Source: an uncultured Flaviramulus sp.
GTDB taxonomy: Bacteria > Bacteroidota > Bacteroidia > Flavobacteriales > Flavobacteriaceae
Assembly (NCBI GenBank): GCA_947487155.1
Contig: CANKVS010000003.1
Span: 28,787-92,786 of the forward strand
Length of the DNA: 64,000 nt
Direction: 5' to 3'
Each line of letters opens with the position of its first letter. Positions within the stretch are counted from its first letter, which is position 1. The notes under the pieces are model-generated. The model saw only the letters and a list, made by a program, of their open reading frames with translations, was not told the origin of the DNA and searched no databases. The position numbers and the translations under genes were made by a program. This document shows positions 15,682-25,613 of this stretch, in pieces.

Positions 15682-18117
15682 ATGATCAGAAACTATTTTA
15701 AAATCGCTTGGCGAAATTTATTAGAAAACAAACTTTTTTCAGCTATTAACATAATTAGTTTAGCAATTGGACTTTGTGCATCTTTTGTTATTGGTTTGAT
15801 AGTTTATTATGATTTCACCTTTGATACTTTTCATTCTGGTGGTGATAGGATATATCGTATTACTAGCAATTTTAAAAGCCTAGAAAAAGATTTTTATAAT
15901 TCTGGAGCACCTATCCCATTGGGAACATCTTTAAAGAGTACAATTACTAATATTGATGTTACAAGTTCTTTTTTTACAATGTCTCCTGCTAGTATAAAAA
16001 TTGTCAATACCAATCAGAAATATGAATATTTAGAGAAGACAATTTATGCTGATGAAAACTATTTTGATTTATTTGAATACCAATGGCTAGCTGGTACACC
16101 AGAAAAAGCTTTGGCAGCCCCATATGAAGTGATTCTTACCAAGAATCGAGCTAAAAAATATTTTCCAACGCTCAATCCTGAACAAATAGTTGGTCAATCT
16201 TTGATTTATAACGATACGATACCTGCAACAGTTATGGGTGTTGTGGCTAACTACGCTAAACGAAGTGATCTGATTTTTGAAGAATTTATTTCAGTAAAGA
16301 CTTTTGAATCATCAGGTATGGCTAGTATAGGTTTAGATAATGGTTGGAATAATACCAATTCTGCTTCACAATTATTCGTTAAGTTACATGAAAATGCAAG
16401 TGTTACAGATACTCAGGAACAACTGGATAAATTAGCTAAAGAACATGAAGATAAGCGACTAGCAGAGTTTGGTATGAAGCGAAAATTTTATTTACAACCT
16501 TTGAATGATCTTCATTTTAATTCAGACTATGGTATTTTTAATGATAGTATTAGTCCAGCAAGTAAACCTGTTCTCTTGAGCTTAGGCTGTGTTGCCTTAT
16601 TTCTACTTCTTTTAGGTAGTATTAATTTTATAAACCTTAATACTGCTCAGGCAACCAAACGAGCTAAGGAGATTGGTATACGAAAAACGTTTGGTGTCTC
16701 AAAAAATCAGCTTGTTTTCCAATTTTTGATTGAGAGCTTACTATTGACAGTAGTTGCTGCTATACTTTCTCTTCTTTTTTCTAGCTGGCTATTTCATATA
16801 TTTTCAGATATCATTCCAAACGATGTTGGTTTTGAACTTTTTGCCAATCTAGAAATCCTTATTTATATTCTCCTTCTTATTTTAATAGTTGCATTTTTGA
16901 GTGGGTTTTACCCTGCGCTAGTACTTACAAGGTTTAGACCAGTATTGGTTTTGAAAAATCAGTTATTACCTAGTAATAATAAATCATCGTTTAGAAAATA
17001 TCTAACAACTTTTCAATTTGTAATTGCACAAATTTTTGTCATCGCCACAATTCTTGTAAGTAAACAAGTCAATTTTTTAATAAACAAAGATATGGGTTTT
17101 AAAACGGAAGCTGTTGCATACGTGAGAACCTGGAGTAATACTTCTATAGATAAACGTTTACGGTTTATGAATGAAATAGAGGCGTTGCCTGAAATAAGAG
17201 ATATAAGTCTTGGAGGAAACCCTCCAGCATCAAATAGTACTATCTCAGATGTAGTAACTTGTTTTAACGGTCAAAAAGAAATACACACCGAATTACAACT
17301 TCTCTATGGCGATCAAAATTATAGAGATGTATATGATATACAACTTTTGGCAGGTCGTGAGCGACTAAACGATAGCATCAAGGAATATATTATAAATGAA
17401 AGCTGTTCTAAAGTATTGGGTTTTGAAAATCCTGAAGATGCTATTGGCCAAGTTTTGTTGTTAAATCAAGAGCAAGCCCCTATTGTAGGTGTGATGTCAG
17501 ATTTTAACCAACGTTCTTTAAAATCAAAAATAGAACCGATGGCTCTAGTTGGTAGTTGGCACCGGCAAACTTTCCATACCATTCATTTCTCATTCCAAGA
17601 TCAAAACATGAAGAGTTGGTCAGACGCCATATCCAAAGTAGAAAATATTTGGAAAGGCATTTATCCTAGTACAACTTTTAAGTTGAATTTTATGGATGAT
17701 ACTGTTCAACAATTTTATCAAGAGGAACGAAAAACATCTCTTTTACTGAATTGGGCAATGGGTCTCTCGGTTTTAATAAGTTGTTTAGGGTTATTGGGTT
17801 TGGTAATTCATACTACAGAGAGACGTACAAAAGAAATTGGAATTAGAAAAGTTTTGGGAGCCTCTATAATGCGGTTAAATCTGTTGATCTGTACTGAATT
17901 TATATCATTACTGGGGATAGCCTTTGTGATTGCGGCACCAATAGCTTGGTTAGGTTTGAATAAATGGTTAGAAGATTTTTCGTATAGAACAGATTTAAGT
18001 TGGTGGGTTTTTATGCTTAGTGGTATAGTTATGCTCATAATTGCTTTACTAATAATGAGTGTGCGAACATTTTCAATAGTTAATGCAAACCCAATAAACA
18101 GTTTAAAAACAGAGTAA
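15682..18117 (+). CDS. Double-FtsX ABC permease 1
   Basis: 811 residues. N-terminal signature NYFKIAWRNLLENKLFS then a membrane helix (about 20-45), a large periplasmic MacB-like domain (about 50-285), three membrane helices with the cytoplasmic motif RAKEIGIRKTFG (about 326), a second periplasmic domain (about 440-680), and a second FtsX unit with TKEIGIRKVLG (about 715) ending NPINSLKTE. Two FtsX units in one chain could form a complete pseudo-dimer for an ATPase pair. The cluster has six of these in tandem. Substrate unknown; the family includes macrolide, peptide and lipoprotein exporters. Confidence 0.92.
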   Translation: MIRNYFKIAWRNLLENKLFSAINIISLAIGLCASFVIGLIVYYDFTFDTFHSGGDRIYRITSNFKSLEKDFYNSGAPIPLGTSLKSTITNIDVTSSFFTMSPASIKIVNTNQKYEYLEKTIYADENYFDLFEYQWLAGTPEKALAAPYEVILTKNRAKKYFPTLNPEQIVGQSLIYNDTIPATVMGVVANYAKRSDLIFEEFISVKTFESSGMASIGLDNGWNNTNSASQLFVKLHENASVTDTQEQLDKLAKEHEDKRLAEFGMKRKFYLQPLNDLHFNSDYGIFNDSISPASKPVLLSLGCVALFLLLLGSINFINLNTAQATKRAKEIGIRKTFGVSKNQLVFQFLIESLLLTVVAAILSLLFSSWLFHIFSDIIPNDVGFELFANLEILIYILLLILIVAFLSGFYPALVLTRFRPVLVLKNQLLPSNNKSSFRKYLTTFQFVIAQIFVIATILVSKQVNFLINKDMGFKTEAVAYVRTWSNTSIDKRLRFMNEIEALPEIRDISLGGNPPASNSTISDVVTCFNGQKEIHTELQLLYGDQNYRDVYDIQLLAGRERLNDSIKEYIINESCSKVLGFENPEDAIGQVLLLNQEQAPIVGVMSDFNQRSLKSKIEPMALVGSWHRQTFHTIHFSFQDQNMKSWSDAISKVENIWKGIYPSTTFKLNFMDDTVQQFYQEERKTSLLLNWAMGLSVLISCLGLLGLVIHTTERRTKEIGIRKVLGASIMRLNLLICTEFISLLGIAFVIAAPIAWLGLNKWLEDFSYRTDLSWWVFMLSGIVMLIIALLIMSVRTFSIVNANPINSLKTE

Positions 18118-18119
18118 CC

Positions 18120-20477
18120 ATGATTCAAAATTATCTAAAATTAGCCTGGCGGAATCTTATAAAAAATAAAGGATTTTCTGCATTGAATGTTATAGGGCTA
18201 TCCATAGGCTTGGCAGTGGTCACTTTAATTTTTGTATGGATAAATTTTGAGCTTTCCTATAATCAATTTCATATTAACAAAGACCGAATCTACGAAGTAA
18301 ACAATCAGTATAATATAAATGGGGAGATTAGTACCTGGAATTCCACCCCAAAAATTATGGGGCCAACCATAAAAAAGGATTACCCTGAGGTGGAGGCCGT
18401 ATCAAGATATAGTTACGAAGAGGATTTTCTTTTTTCGGTAGATGGTAAAAATTTAAAGGCCACGGGCAACATAGTTGATCAGGACTTTTTAAAAATGTTC
18501 AGCTTTCCGCTGTTGGAAGGCAAAAAAACCTCGGTTTTGAATGATGTCAATTCGATTATTATTACCAAAAGTCTTGCTAATAAGCTATTTGGAAAAGAAT
18601 CTTGTATTGGGGAAATGGTAAAAATCAACAATGCAGATAGCTTTTTAATCACTGGGATATTAAAGGACATTCCTAAAAATTCTGAATTCAATTTTGACTT
18701 TTTGGTTTCCTGGGCTTACCTCGATAAAATGGGATGGAATGAGAAGAATTGGAGTAACAACAATGTAATGACCTATGTAATGCTCAACCCTCAATCTGAC
18801 TATAAAGCTTTCTCGGCCAAAATAAAAACGCTGCGAAAGAATTACGACAAGAAATTCCCCAATATGGTTACGTATTTACATCCTTTCAAGCGAACCTATC
18901 TCTATTCAAAATTTGAAAATGGTGTGGAAGTTGGTGGGAAGATTGATATCATTAGATTATTAGGTGCCATTGCTTCTATTATCTTGGTTATTGCCTGTAT
19001 CAACTTTATGAATTTAAGTACCGCAAGGAGTGAAAAACGAGCCAAGGAAGTAGGTCTGCGGAAAGTGGTTGGAGCTAACAAAAGTACCTTGATAGGTCAG
19101 TTTATGGGAGAGTCCTTATTGATTTCGTTTATTTCCGCCTTAATCGCCTTTTTTCTTGTTTTGTTGGTATTGCCCATGTTTAGCACGCTTGTTGGAAAAG
19201 AGCTCAATTTAAATCTAACAGACCCTTGGTTATGGGTTGCAGCCTTAACCATTATTACCTTTACAGGAATTTTGGCAGGTAGCTATCCAGCATTATACTT
19301 GTCTTCTTTCAAGCCCTCTGTTGTATTAAAGGGAACTTATAAAAAAATGAATACCTTGATTACTACAAGAAAACTGTTAGTGGTTGTACAATTTTCTGTG
19401 GCCATCATCCTAATTACTGCAACCATTATTGTGAAACAGCAATTGAAAAAGGTTCAGGACAGACAATTAGGTTATGCAAAGAACAATCTGGTCTATTCTA
19501 TAATGGAAGGCGATACAGAGAAAAACTATAACTTCATTAAAGAAGAGCTTTTGGCTTCCAGGACGGCCGTTTCAGTAACCAAGACAGGCTCACCAATTAC
19601 AGAAAGTTGGAGTTCCGGGGTGATGGAATGGAAAGGGAAAAAGGAGGGGGACAAAACAATAATTTTGAGACTTCCTGCAAATGATGCCATTGTAAAAACC
19701 CTTGGATTGCAATTGGTGGCTGGACGTGATTTTGATCTGCGAAAATATTCTACAGATTCAACCGCCCTTATTCTTAATGAATCTGCAGTTAAGCATATGG
19801 GTTTTGAAGACCCAATTGGACAAATTGTGAAAGACAATGGTATTGATTGGCATGTAGTGGGCGTCGTTAAGGATTTTGTGTTTAACTCGCCATTTCAAAA
19901 AATAGAACCCTTAATGATTGAAGGAGCCAAAACTTGGTTCAATGTAATTCATATAAAGTTCAACAATAAGAACTCTACTTTGGAAAACTTGACTAACGCT
20001 GAAAAAATATTTAAAAAATATAATCCAGAATACCCTTTTAACTATGAATTTGTGGATCAACAATACGCTACAAAATTCAACACCCAACAACGAACTGAAA
20101 AATTAGCAAGCTTGTTTACATTGTTTACCATTTTTATTTCCTGTTTGGGGCTTTTTGGACTGGCCAGTTATACGGCAGAAAACCGCATAAAGGAAATTGG
20201 CATTAGAAAAGTGTTGGGGTCTACGGTTGGCAATATTACTGCGCTTTTGTCAATAGATTTTTTAAAGTTGGTTTTGGTTGCCTTTTGCATTGCAATACCT
20301 ATATCGTGGTATATAATGGAAAAATGGTTGCAAGATTTCGAGTATAGGGTAAATATCTCTTGGTCGGTCTTTGTGTTTTCAGGTCTTTTGGGACTATTTA
20401 TAACCTTTATTACAGTAAGTTACCAAGCCATTAAAGCGGCTAATTCAAACCCAATTAAAAGTTTAAAAACAGAATAA
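18120..20477 (+). CDS. Double-FtsX ABC permease 2
   Basis: 785 residues with the same plan as permease 1: NYLKLAWRNLIKNKGFS start, periplasmic domains, FtsX motifs RAKEVGLRKVVG (about 307) and IKEIGIRKVLG (about 690), end NPIKSLKTE. It follows permease 1 by two bases (stop TAA, then CC, then ATG). Its codon use is visibly richer in G and C than its neighbours: two 60-base rows I counted by hand gave 40-45 percent GC, against 32-37 percent in single rows from permeases 3, 4 and 6. A short repeat, AATAATCA, flanks its downstream spacer. These suggest it was gained or replaced separately. Confidence 0.92.
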   Translation: MIQNYLKLAWRNLIKNKGFSALNVIGLSIGLAVVTLIFVWINFELSYNQFHINKDRIYEVNNQYNINGEISTWNSTPKIMGPTIKKDYPEVEAVSRYSYEEDFLFSVDGKNLKATGNIVDQDFLKMFSFPLLEGKKTSVLNDVNSIIITKSLANKLFGKESCIGEMVKINNADSFLITGILKDIPKNSEFNFDFLVSWAYLDKMGWNEKNWSNNNVMTYVMLNPQSDYKAFSAKIKTLRKNYDKKFPNMVTYLHPFKRTYLYSKFENGVEVGGKIDIIRLLGAIASIILVIACINFMNLSTARSEKRAKEVGLRKVVGANKSTLIGQFMGESLLISFISALIAFFLVLLVLPMFSTLVGKELNLNLTDPWLWVAALTIITFTGILAGSYPALYLSSFKPSVVLKGTYKKMNTLITTRKLLVVVQFSVAIILITATIIVKQQLKKVQDRQLGYAKNNLVYSIMEGDTEKNYNFIKEELLASRTAVSVTKTGSPITESWSSGVMEWKGKKEGDKTIILRLPANDAIVKTLGLQLVAGRDFDLRKYSTDSTALILNESAVKHMGFEDPIGQIVKDNGIDWHVVGVVKDFVFNSPFQKIEPLMIEGAKTWFNVIHIKFNNKNSTLENLTNAEKIFKKYNPEYPFNYEFVDQQYATKFNTQQRTEKLASLFTLFTIFISCLGLFGLASYTAENRIKEIGIRKVLGSTVGNITALLSIDFLKLVLVAFCIAIPISWYIMEKWLQDFEYRVNISWSVFVFSGLLGLFITFITVSYQAIKAANSNPIKSLKTE

Positions 20478-20515
20478 TCAGCATCAACCTTTTCAGTATC
20501 AAAAAACGAATAATC

Positions 20516-22879
20516 ATGATCAGAAACTATTTCAAACTAGCGTGGAGAAACCTAATTAAAAACAAAGGGTACTCTCTAATTAACATAGGCGGTTTAGCAA
20601 TTGGTATAACAGCATATTTGCTCATTATTCAATATGTGAATTTTGAATCGAGTTATGATCAACATCAACCACATATAGATGATTTATATCGCGTTACGCT
20701 TTCTACCAATTTAGGAGCAAAAGGTTTTGTGGATGCTGCGGCAACGCATCCAGCAGTTGGGTCATCCATGAAGAGAGATTTTCCAGAGGTAGATAATTAT
20801 GCAAGACTTGTAAACAAGGAGATAATGATGGGCTCTTTTGTATTGTCTTATATTAATGAACAAGGTGATTTGGTGAAATCTAATGTAGGAAACGATTTGA
20901 TTTACATTGCCGATAGTACAGCATTAGATCTTTTTAAAATTAATCTTGTTAAAGGAAACCCTAAAACAGCTCTAAAAGAACAGCGGTCAATGATTTTATC
21001 AACTAAAGTGGCAGAACGCTTTTTTGGAGATCAAGATCCTATTAATAAAACCCTAATGGCGAATGGGAATATTCAAGTAAAGGTTACTGGTGTTTTTGAT
21101 GAGCTTCCAGAAAACACCCATTTAAAATTTGATATGCTGATTTCGTTTTCAACACTAGGAACATGGACAGAAACCACTTGGAATTGGCCAGAGTTTTATA
21201 ATTACGTAAGGCTAAAACCAGGAACAGACCCGGCAATTGTTGAGGCTAAATTCCCTGCTTTTATAGATAAATACTTAAGCGAAAGTATGAAAGCCCATAG
21301 TTTTGAAGCAAAAATGGGGTTACAGCCTGTTAAAGATATTCACTTAAAGTCCCACTTAGCTAATGAAATTTCAGTAAACAGTAATGAGAAAACATTAAAC
21401 TTTCTGTGGCTTATTGCGGTGTTTGTAATTTTAATTGCACTCATGAACTTTATTAATCTTTCAACCGCAAAATCTACAGAACGTGCTATGGAAGTAGGTT
21501 TAAAAAAAGTGGTTGGTATTAAACGAAGTGCTTTAATAGTGCAGTTTTTATTTGAGTCTGTAATTATTAATCTAATTGCTGCAATAATTGCAATAACAAT
21601 AATAAGTTTACTAATCAGTCCTTTTAACGAATTTGTAGGGCTTCATATTTTGTCTTTAGATATGTGGGGACAACTACCAATATGGTTGCACATAATTGGT
21701 CTTGTCTTTTTAGGCGGACTCTTAGCGGGTATATATCCAGCTTTTGTATTGTCTGGTTTTAAACCTATACAGGTATTAAAAGGTAAATTTCATCAATCTG
21801 AGAAAGGAACCTTTATACGTAAGGCTTTAGTGGTTGCTCAATTTACTATATCCATAACATTAATTGCAGGTACTTTTATTATGTATAGCCAGTTTTCGTA
21901 CATGCAAAATCAAGATTTAGGGTTTGATTCTAAACACAATCTTATTTTAAATGCACCTATGGTTGTAGATTCTACAATTAATGATAAAATGGAAGTTTTT
22001 AAGGCTGAACTTTTAAGAAATCCAAATGTAAATGTTATTACAGCTACTGCAGATGTACCTGGTAAAAAAAATCCGTGGTATAATACAACTAGGCAAGTGC
22101 ATGAAGAAAAAGAAGTTAGTGTTATTTGTAATCAATTTAATGTAGATCAAGACTTTATGGATACATATAAAATAAAGTTATTAGCTGGAAGAAACTTTAG
22201 ATTAGAAGATCATTCATATTACGGTTTTAGAAATCCCAACCCCCCAAGCACAAATAAGCCATATAGAGTTATGCTTAATAGAGCAGCTGTGAAGTTGTTA
22301 GGGTTTTTATCTGTTGAAGATGCTGTAAATAAAAAAGTCATATTTCAGTTAGGACCTCAAGATAGAACTGCTGAAGTTATTGGGGTTATGGAAAATTACC
22401 ATCAACAATCGCTTCAAAATAATTATGACCCTACATTGTTTTTATATCCAACGTACTATAATGCATCCTATTTAACGGTAAATATAAATACCTCAAATAT
22501 TGAAAGTACAATTAAACATATTGGTGAGAAGTATGAGGCGTTTTTCCCAATGGATCCTTATGAATATTTCTTTTTAGATGAACATTTTAATCGTCAATAT
22601 AAAGCAGACCGTAAGTTTGGTCAACTCTTTTTCTTATTTGCAGGATTAGCCATTTTTATTGCTGCTTTAGGCTTATTTGGCTTGGGCTCTTATATGGCTA
22701 TGCGAAGAACTAAAGAGCTTTGTGTACGTAAAGTATTGGGCGCAAATGTTTTACATGTGTTGCTTTTAATCCCTAAAAGCTTAGTGGTTTTAGTATTTAT
22801 TTCTGGAATAATAGCTGTTCCCATAACTTATTTATGGCTTCAGAATGGCTTTCTAATTATGCGTTTAGAGTTGATATAA
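20516..22879 (+). CDS. Double-FtsX ABC permease 3, frameshifted near the 3' end
   Basis: Open to 22879 (787 residues) with the family start NYFKLAWRNLIKNKGYS and FtsX motifs RAMEVGLKKVVG (about 322) and TKELCVRKVLG (about 731). The second motif is the least conserved of the six. The last residues (WLQNGFLIMRLELI) do not match the family. The proper ending WLSNYAFRVDINPWMF...KPVNYLRNE is present in the next frame from 22846 to 22998. One base appears lost between CAG (22841-22843) and TGG (22846-22848), where family members have Lys-Trp or Glu-Trp. The protein as read lacks its last membrane helix and is probably impaired, unless the lost base is a sequencing error. Confidence 0.88.
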   Translation: MIRNYFKLAWRNLIKNKGYSLINIGGLAIGITAYLLIIQYVNFESSYDQHQPHIDDLYRVTLSTNLGAKGFVDAAATHPAVGSSMKRDFPEVDNYARLVNKEIMMGSFVLSYINEQGDLVKSNVGNDLIYIADSTALDLFKINLVKGNPKTALKEQRSMILSTKVAERFFGDQDPINKTLMANGNIQVKVTGVFDELPENTHLKFDMLISFSTLGTWTETTWNWPEFYNYVRLKPGTDPAIVEAKFPAFIDKYLSESMKAHSFEAKMGLQPVKDIHLKSHLANEISVNSNEKTLNFLWLIAVFVILIALMNFINLSTAKSTERAMEVGLKKVVGIKRSALIVQFLFESVIINLIAAIIAITIISLLISPFNEFVGLHILSLDMWGQLPIWLHIIGLVFLGGLLAGIYPAFVLSGFKPIQVLKGKFHQSEKGTFIRKALVVAQFTISITLIAGTFIMYSQFSYMQNQDLGFDSKHNLILNAPMVVDSTINDKMEVFKAELLRNPNVNVITATADVPGKKNPWYNTTRQVHEEKEVSVICNQFNVDQDFMDTYKIKLLAGRNFRLEDHSYYGFRNPNPPSTNKPYRVMLNRAAVKLLGFLSVEDAVNKKVIFQLGPQDRTAEVIGVMENYHQQSLQNNYDPTLFLYPTYYNASYLTVNINTSNIESTIKHIGEKYEAFFPMDPYEYFFLDEHFNRQYKADRKFGQLFFLFAGLAIFIAALGLFGLGSYMAMRRTKELCVRKVLGANVLHVLLLIPKSLVVLVFISGIIAVPITYLWLQNGFLIMRLELI

Positions 22880-22998
22880 ACCCATGGATGTTTGTTATTC
22901 CTTTAATAGTTGTGGTTATAGTTGCTGCACTATCTGTGTTGCCAGAATCTATAAAAGTAGCCTTAGTAAAACCTGTTAATTATTTAAGGAATGAGTAG
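22846..22998 (+). other. Displaced C-terminal coding segment of permease 3
   Basis: Reading from TGG at 22846 gives WLSNYAFRVDINPWMFVIPL then a hydrophobic helix and KPVNYLRNE before TAG at 22996-22998. This aligns with the endings of permeases 4 to 6 (FAFRIELNWW..., NPVKSLKDE and relatives), so it is the true C-terminus of permease 3, out of frame. Confidence 0.85.
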
Positions 22999-23024
22999 TT
23001 GAAAACTTATGTAAAAGGATAAGT

Positions 23025-23180
23025 ATGGAAACTAAAATTCTAAAATATATAAAAGGAAAAATGGATGTTTCCGAAAAAAGGAAAATGATAGAATGGATTA
23101 CTAAAAATGAAGACAACCATAAAAAGTTTAACATTTTAAAAGCTAAATATGTTGCCTCTAAATTAAAAGATTATGCTTAG
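23025..23180 (+). CDS. Stand-alone FecR-type N-terminal mini-protein
   Basis: 51 residues, too short for routine gene calling. The sequence reads METKILKYIKGKMD, then EKRKMIEWITKNEDNHKKFN and LKAKYVASKL. It closely follows the N-terminal helical domain (DUF4880-like) of Bacteroidetes FecR anti-sigma factors, the part that binds an ECF sigma factor. The membrane helix and periplasmic FecR domain are absent, and the stop TAG lies inside the start region of permease 4 (ATG at 23173). It may be a remnant cut off when a permease copy recombined in, or a soluble mini anti-sigma factor translationally coupled to permease 4. No ECF sigma gene is in the window. Confidence 0.6.
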   Translation: METKILKYIKGKMDVSEKRKMIEWITKNEDNHKKFNILKAKYVASKLKDYA

Positions 23181-25602
23181 AAACTATTTCAAAATCGCGT
23201 GGCGAAATTTTAAAAAGGATAAAAGCTTTATGTTTATTAACCTATTGGGGTTAGCAACAGGATTTGCTATTACGTTGCTTATTATTCAATACGTAAGATT
23301 TGAGTTTAGCTACGAAAACACACATGAAAAAGCTGATAGAATAGTCCGTTTGACTATGGATTATATGGATGGTGACACCGTAACCGCTCAAGACTGTGAA
23401 ACAAATCCGCCTACGGGAGCAATGGCACTTGCGGAAATGCCAGAAGTTGAAAATTTTACTAGAGCCTACCCTATTGGAGAGCCTAATGTAAATATTGATG
23501 TTGGAAATGAACATTTCATATTAGAAAAGGTGTTTGCTGTAGATAATGCATTTTTTGATATGTTCTTTTATCCATTACTATATGGAACAAAGAAAGATAT
23601 TTTTAAACAACCCAATCAAGCCGTTATAACAGAAACTACGGCGCTTAAGTATTTCAACAAAAAAAATGTTATAGGCGAAGTACTAGAAATGCCACTTTCT
23701 AAAGGTGTTGTATTGTTAAACATTGTTGGTGTTGTAGCCGATAGTCCACCCAATACACATTTAAAGTTTAATATGCTTTTCTCCTATCCAACCATGTTAT
23801 CTGATAAAGCTATGTTAGGTGAATATGGAGAAACAGAAGATAATTGGAATGGAAACAACACCTTAACATATTTACTATTAACTCCAAACACTAATTATGA
23901 GCGTTTTACAACATCGCTAATAGGGTTTAATGAACATTTAGAACGCTTAGAAATTAAAAAGAAGGAAAGACTCATTGGACAGAAAATTGCAGATATTCAC
24001 TTATATTCAAACAAGCCTTTTGAAACTGAACCCAATGGAAAAGCTTCTTCAGTTTTCTTCTTATTAGGAGTAGCCTTTTTAGTTATTATTAGTGCTTTTG
24101 TAAATTATACTAATCTAGCAACATCTAAAGCTTTAGATAGAGCTAAAGAAGTTGGAATTAGAAAAGTGGTCGGGTCAACCAAAAGCCAATTAAGAGTTCA
24201 GTTTTTAATAGAATCTCTTCTTATTAATTTTTGCGCAGGAATCTGTGCTATAATATTAATTTTAATTTCAAAATCCAAGTTTATTGAGGTGTCTGGCTTA
24301 CCATCAGATTTCAGCATTTTTGGTGATCTGTTCTTTTGGATTATACTTGGTGCTTTTATTTTATTAGGAGTGCTATTTTCTGGAGTTTATCCTGCATTAG
24401 TGCTATCTTCATTTAAGCCTTCTTCAGTATTAAAAGGAGCCTTTACACATTCAACACAGGGTGTGTTTCTTCGGAAATCTTTAGTGGTTTTTCAATTTGC
24501 AATTACCATTATTTTACTAATTCAAATTTTTACTATTAATAAGCAATTAGAGTATCTCCAAAATATAGATTTAGGCGTAAATACGGATAAGACTATAGTT
24601 GTAAGCTCGCCTACACAAAATACCGAACGTGAGAATTACAGCGTTTTTAAGCAAAAATTGTTGGCAAATGCTTCAATAAATTCAGTAGCACTTTCAGATT
24701 CTGTACCAGGGCAAATGGTAAGTCAAATGAGCACAACTACAGGGATAAATCTTGTTGAGATTATTGAAGATCATAATTATAATTTCTATTTAACTTTAAT
24801 AGATGCCGATTTTATTCCACAAATGGATATGAAATTAGTTGCAGGTAACAATTTTGACGAGACAAGTCACCCTGAAAAAAATGAAGTGATTGTTAATCAA
24901 AAGGCTATTCGCTTATGGGGAATTCCAGAAGCTGAAAACGCCATAGGTAAAAAATTAAAGTTTTGGGGAAATGAATGGACTATAAAAGGGGTTCTTAAAA
25001 ATTATCATCAAGAATCTGCAAAATCGCCTCACATTCCTGTTATTCATAGATATTATGATAAATTTCAAAGCTTTGCGAGTATTAAATTTCATAATGCAAA
25101 TCCTAAAGAGCAAGTTTCATTAATAGAAGAAACCTATAAGTCTGTTTTTCCAAATGCTCCATTCTCTTACTTTTTTATGGATAGCGAATATGATAAACAG
25201 TTTAAAGCAGATAAACAGTTTAAAGACGTATTTAGCGTACTCACAGGATTTGCCATTTTAATTGCTTGTTTAGGGCTATTTGGTTTAGCATCATTCACTG
25301 TTTTAAAACGTAAAAAAGAGATTGGTATTAGAAAAGTAATAGGAGCTAATGTACTAAATATCTTGGTGTTGCTCTCTAAAAACTTTATACAAACAGTTGT
25401 TATGGCCATGCTTATAGGTGTCCCCATAACTTATTTGATAGCAACAAAATGGTTAGAAAATTTTGCCTTTCGAATAGAGCTTAACTGGTGGTTGTTTGTA
25501 CTTCCTGTTGTTTTAATTATGGGATTGGTTATGTTTTCAATTAGCATTAAAACTATAAATGCAGCAATAATAAATCCAGTAAAATCATTAAAAGACGAAT
25601 AA
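23173..25602 (+). CDS. Double-FtsX ABC permease 4
   Basis: 809 residues; start NYFKIAWRNFKKDKSFM, FtsX motifs RAKEVGIRKVVG (about 322) and KKEIGIRKVIG (about 714), end NPVKSLKDE. Architecture as in the others: helix, MacB-like periplasmic domain, three helices, second periplasmic domain, three helices. Its first 30 bases are almost identical to those of permease 5, including ATGCTTAGAAACTATTTC, and it begins within the end of the FecR-like mini-gene. These marks suggest the gene arrived through recombination between permease 5' ends. Confidence 0.92.
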   Translation: MLRNYFKIAWRNFKKDKSFMFINLLGLATGFAITLLIIQYVRFEFSYENTHEKADRIVRLTMDYMDGDTVTAQDCETNPPTGAMALAEMPEVENFTRAYPIGEPNVNIDVGNEHFILEKVFAVDNAFFDMFFYPLLYGTKKDIFKQPNQAVITETTALKYFNKKNVIGEVLEMPLSKGVVLLNIVGVVADSPPNTHLKFNMLFSYPTMLSDKAMLGEYGETEDNWNGNNTLTYLLLTPNTNYERFTTSLIGFNEHLERLEIKKKERLIGQKIADIHLYSNKPFETEPNGKASSVFFLLGVAFLVIISAFVNYTNLATSKALDRAKEVGIRKVVGSTKSQLRVQFLIESLLINFCAGICAIILILISKSKFIEVSGLPSDFSIFGDLFFWIILGAFILLGVLFSGVYPALVLSSFKPSSVLKGAFTHSTQGVFLRKSLVVFQFAITIILLIQIFTINKQLEYLQNIDLGVNTDKTIVVSSPTQNTERENYSVFKQKLLANASINSVALSDSVPGQMVSQMSTTTGINLVEIIEDHNYNFYLTLIDADFIPQMDMKLVAGNNFDETSHPEKNEVIVNQKAIRLWGIPEAENAIGKKLKFWGNEWTIKGVLKNYHQESAKSPHIPVIHRYYDKFQSFASIKFHNANPKEQVSLIEETYKSVFPNAPFSYFFMDSEYDKQFKADKQFKDVFSVLTGFAILIACLGLFGLASFTVLKRKKEIGIRKVIGANVLNILVLLSKNFIQTVVMAMLIGVPITYLIATKWLENFAFRIELNWWLFVLPVVLIMGLVMFSISIKTINAAIINPVKSLKDE

Positions 25603-25613
25603 AATAACAAGTT

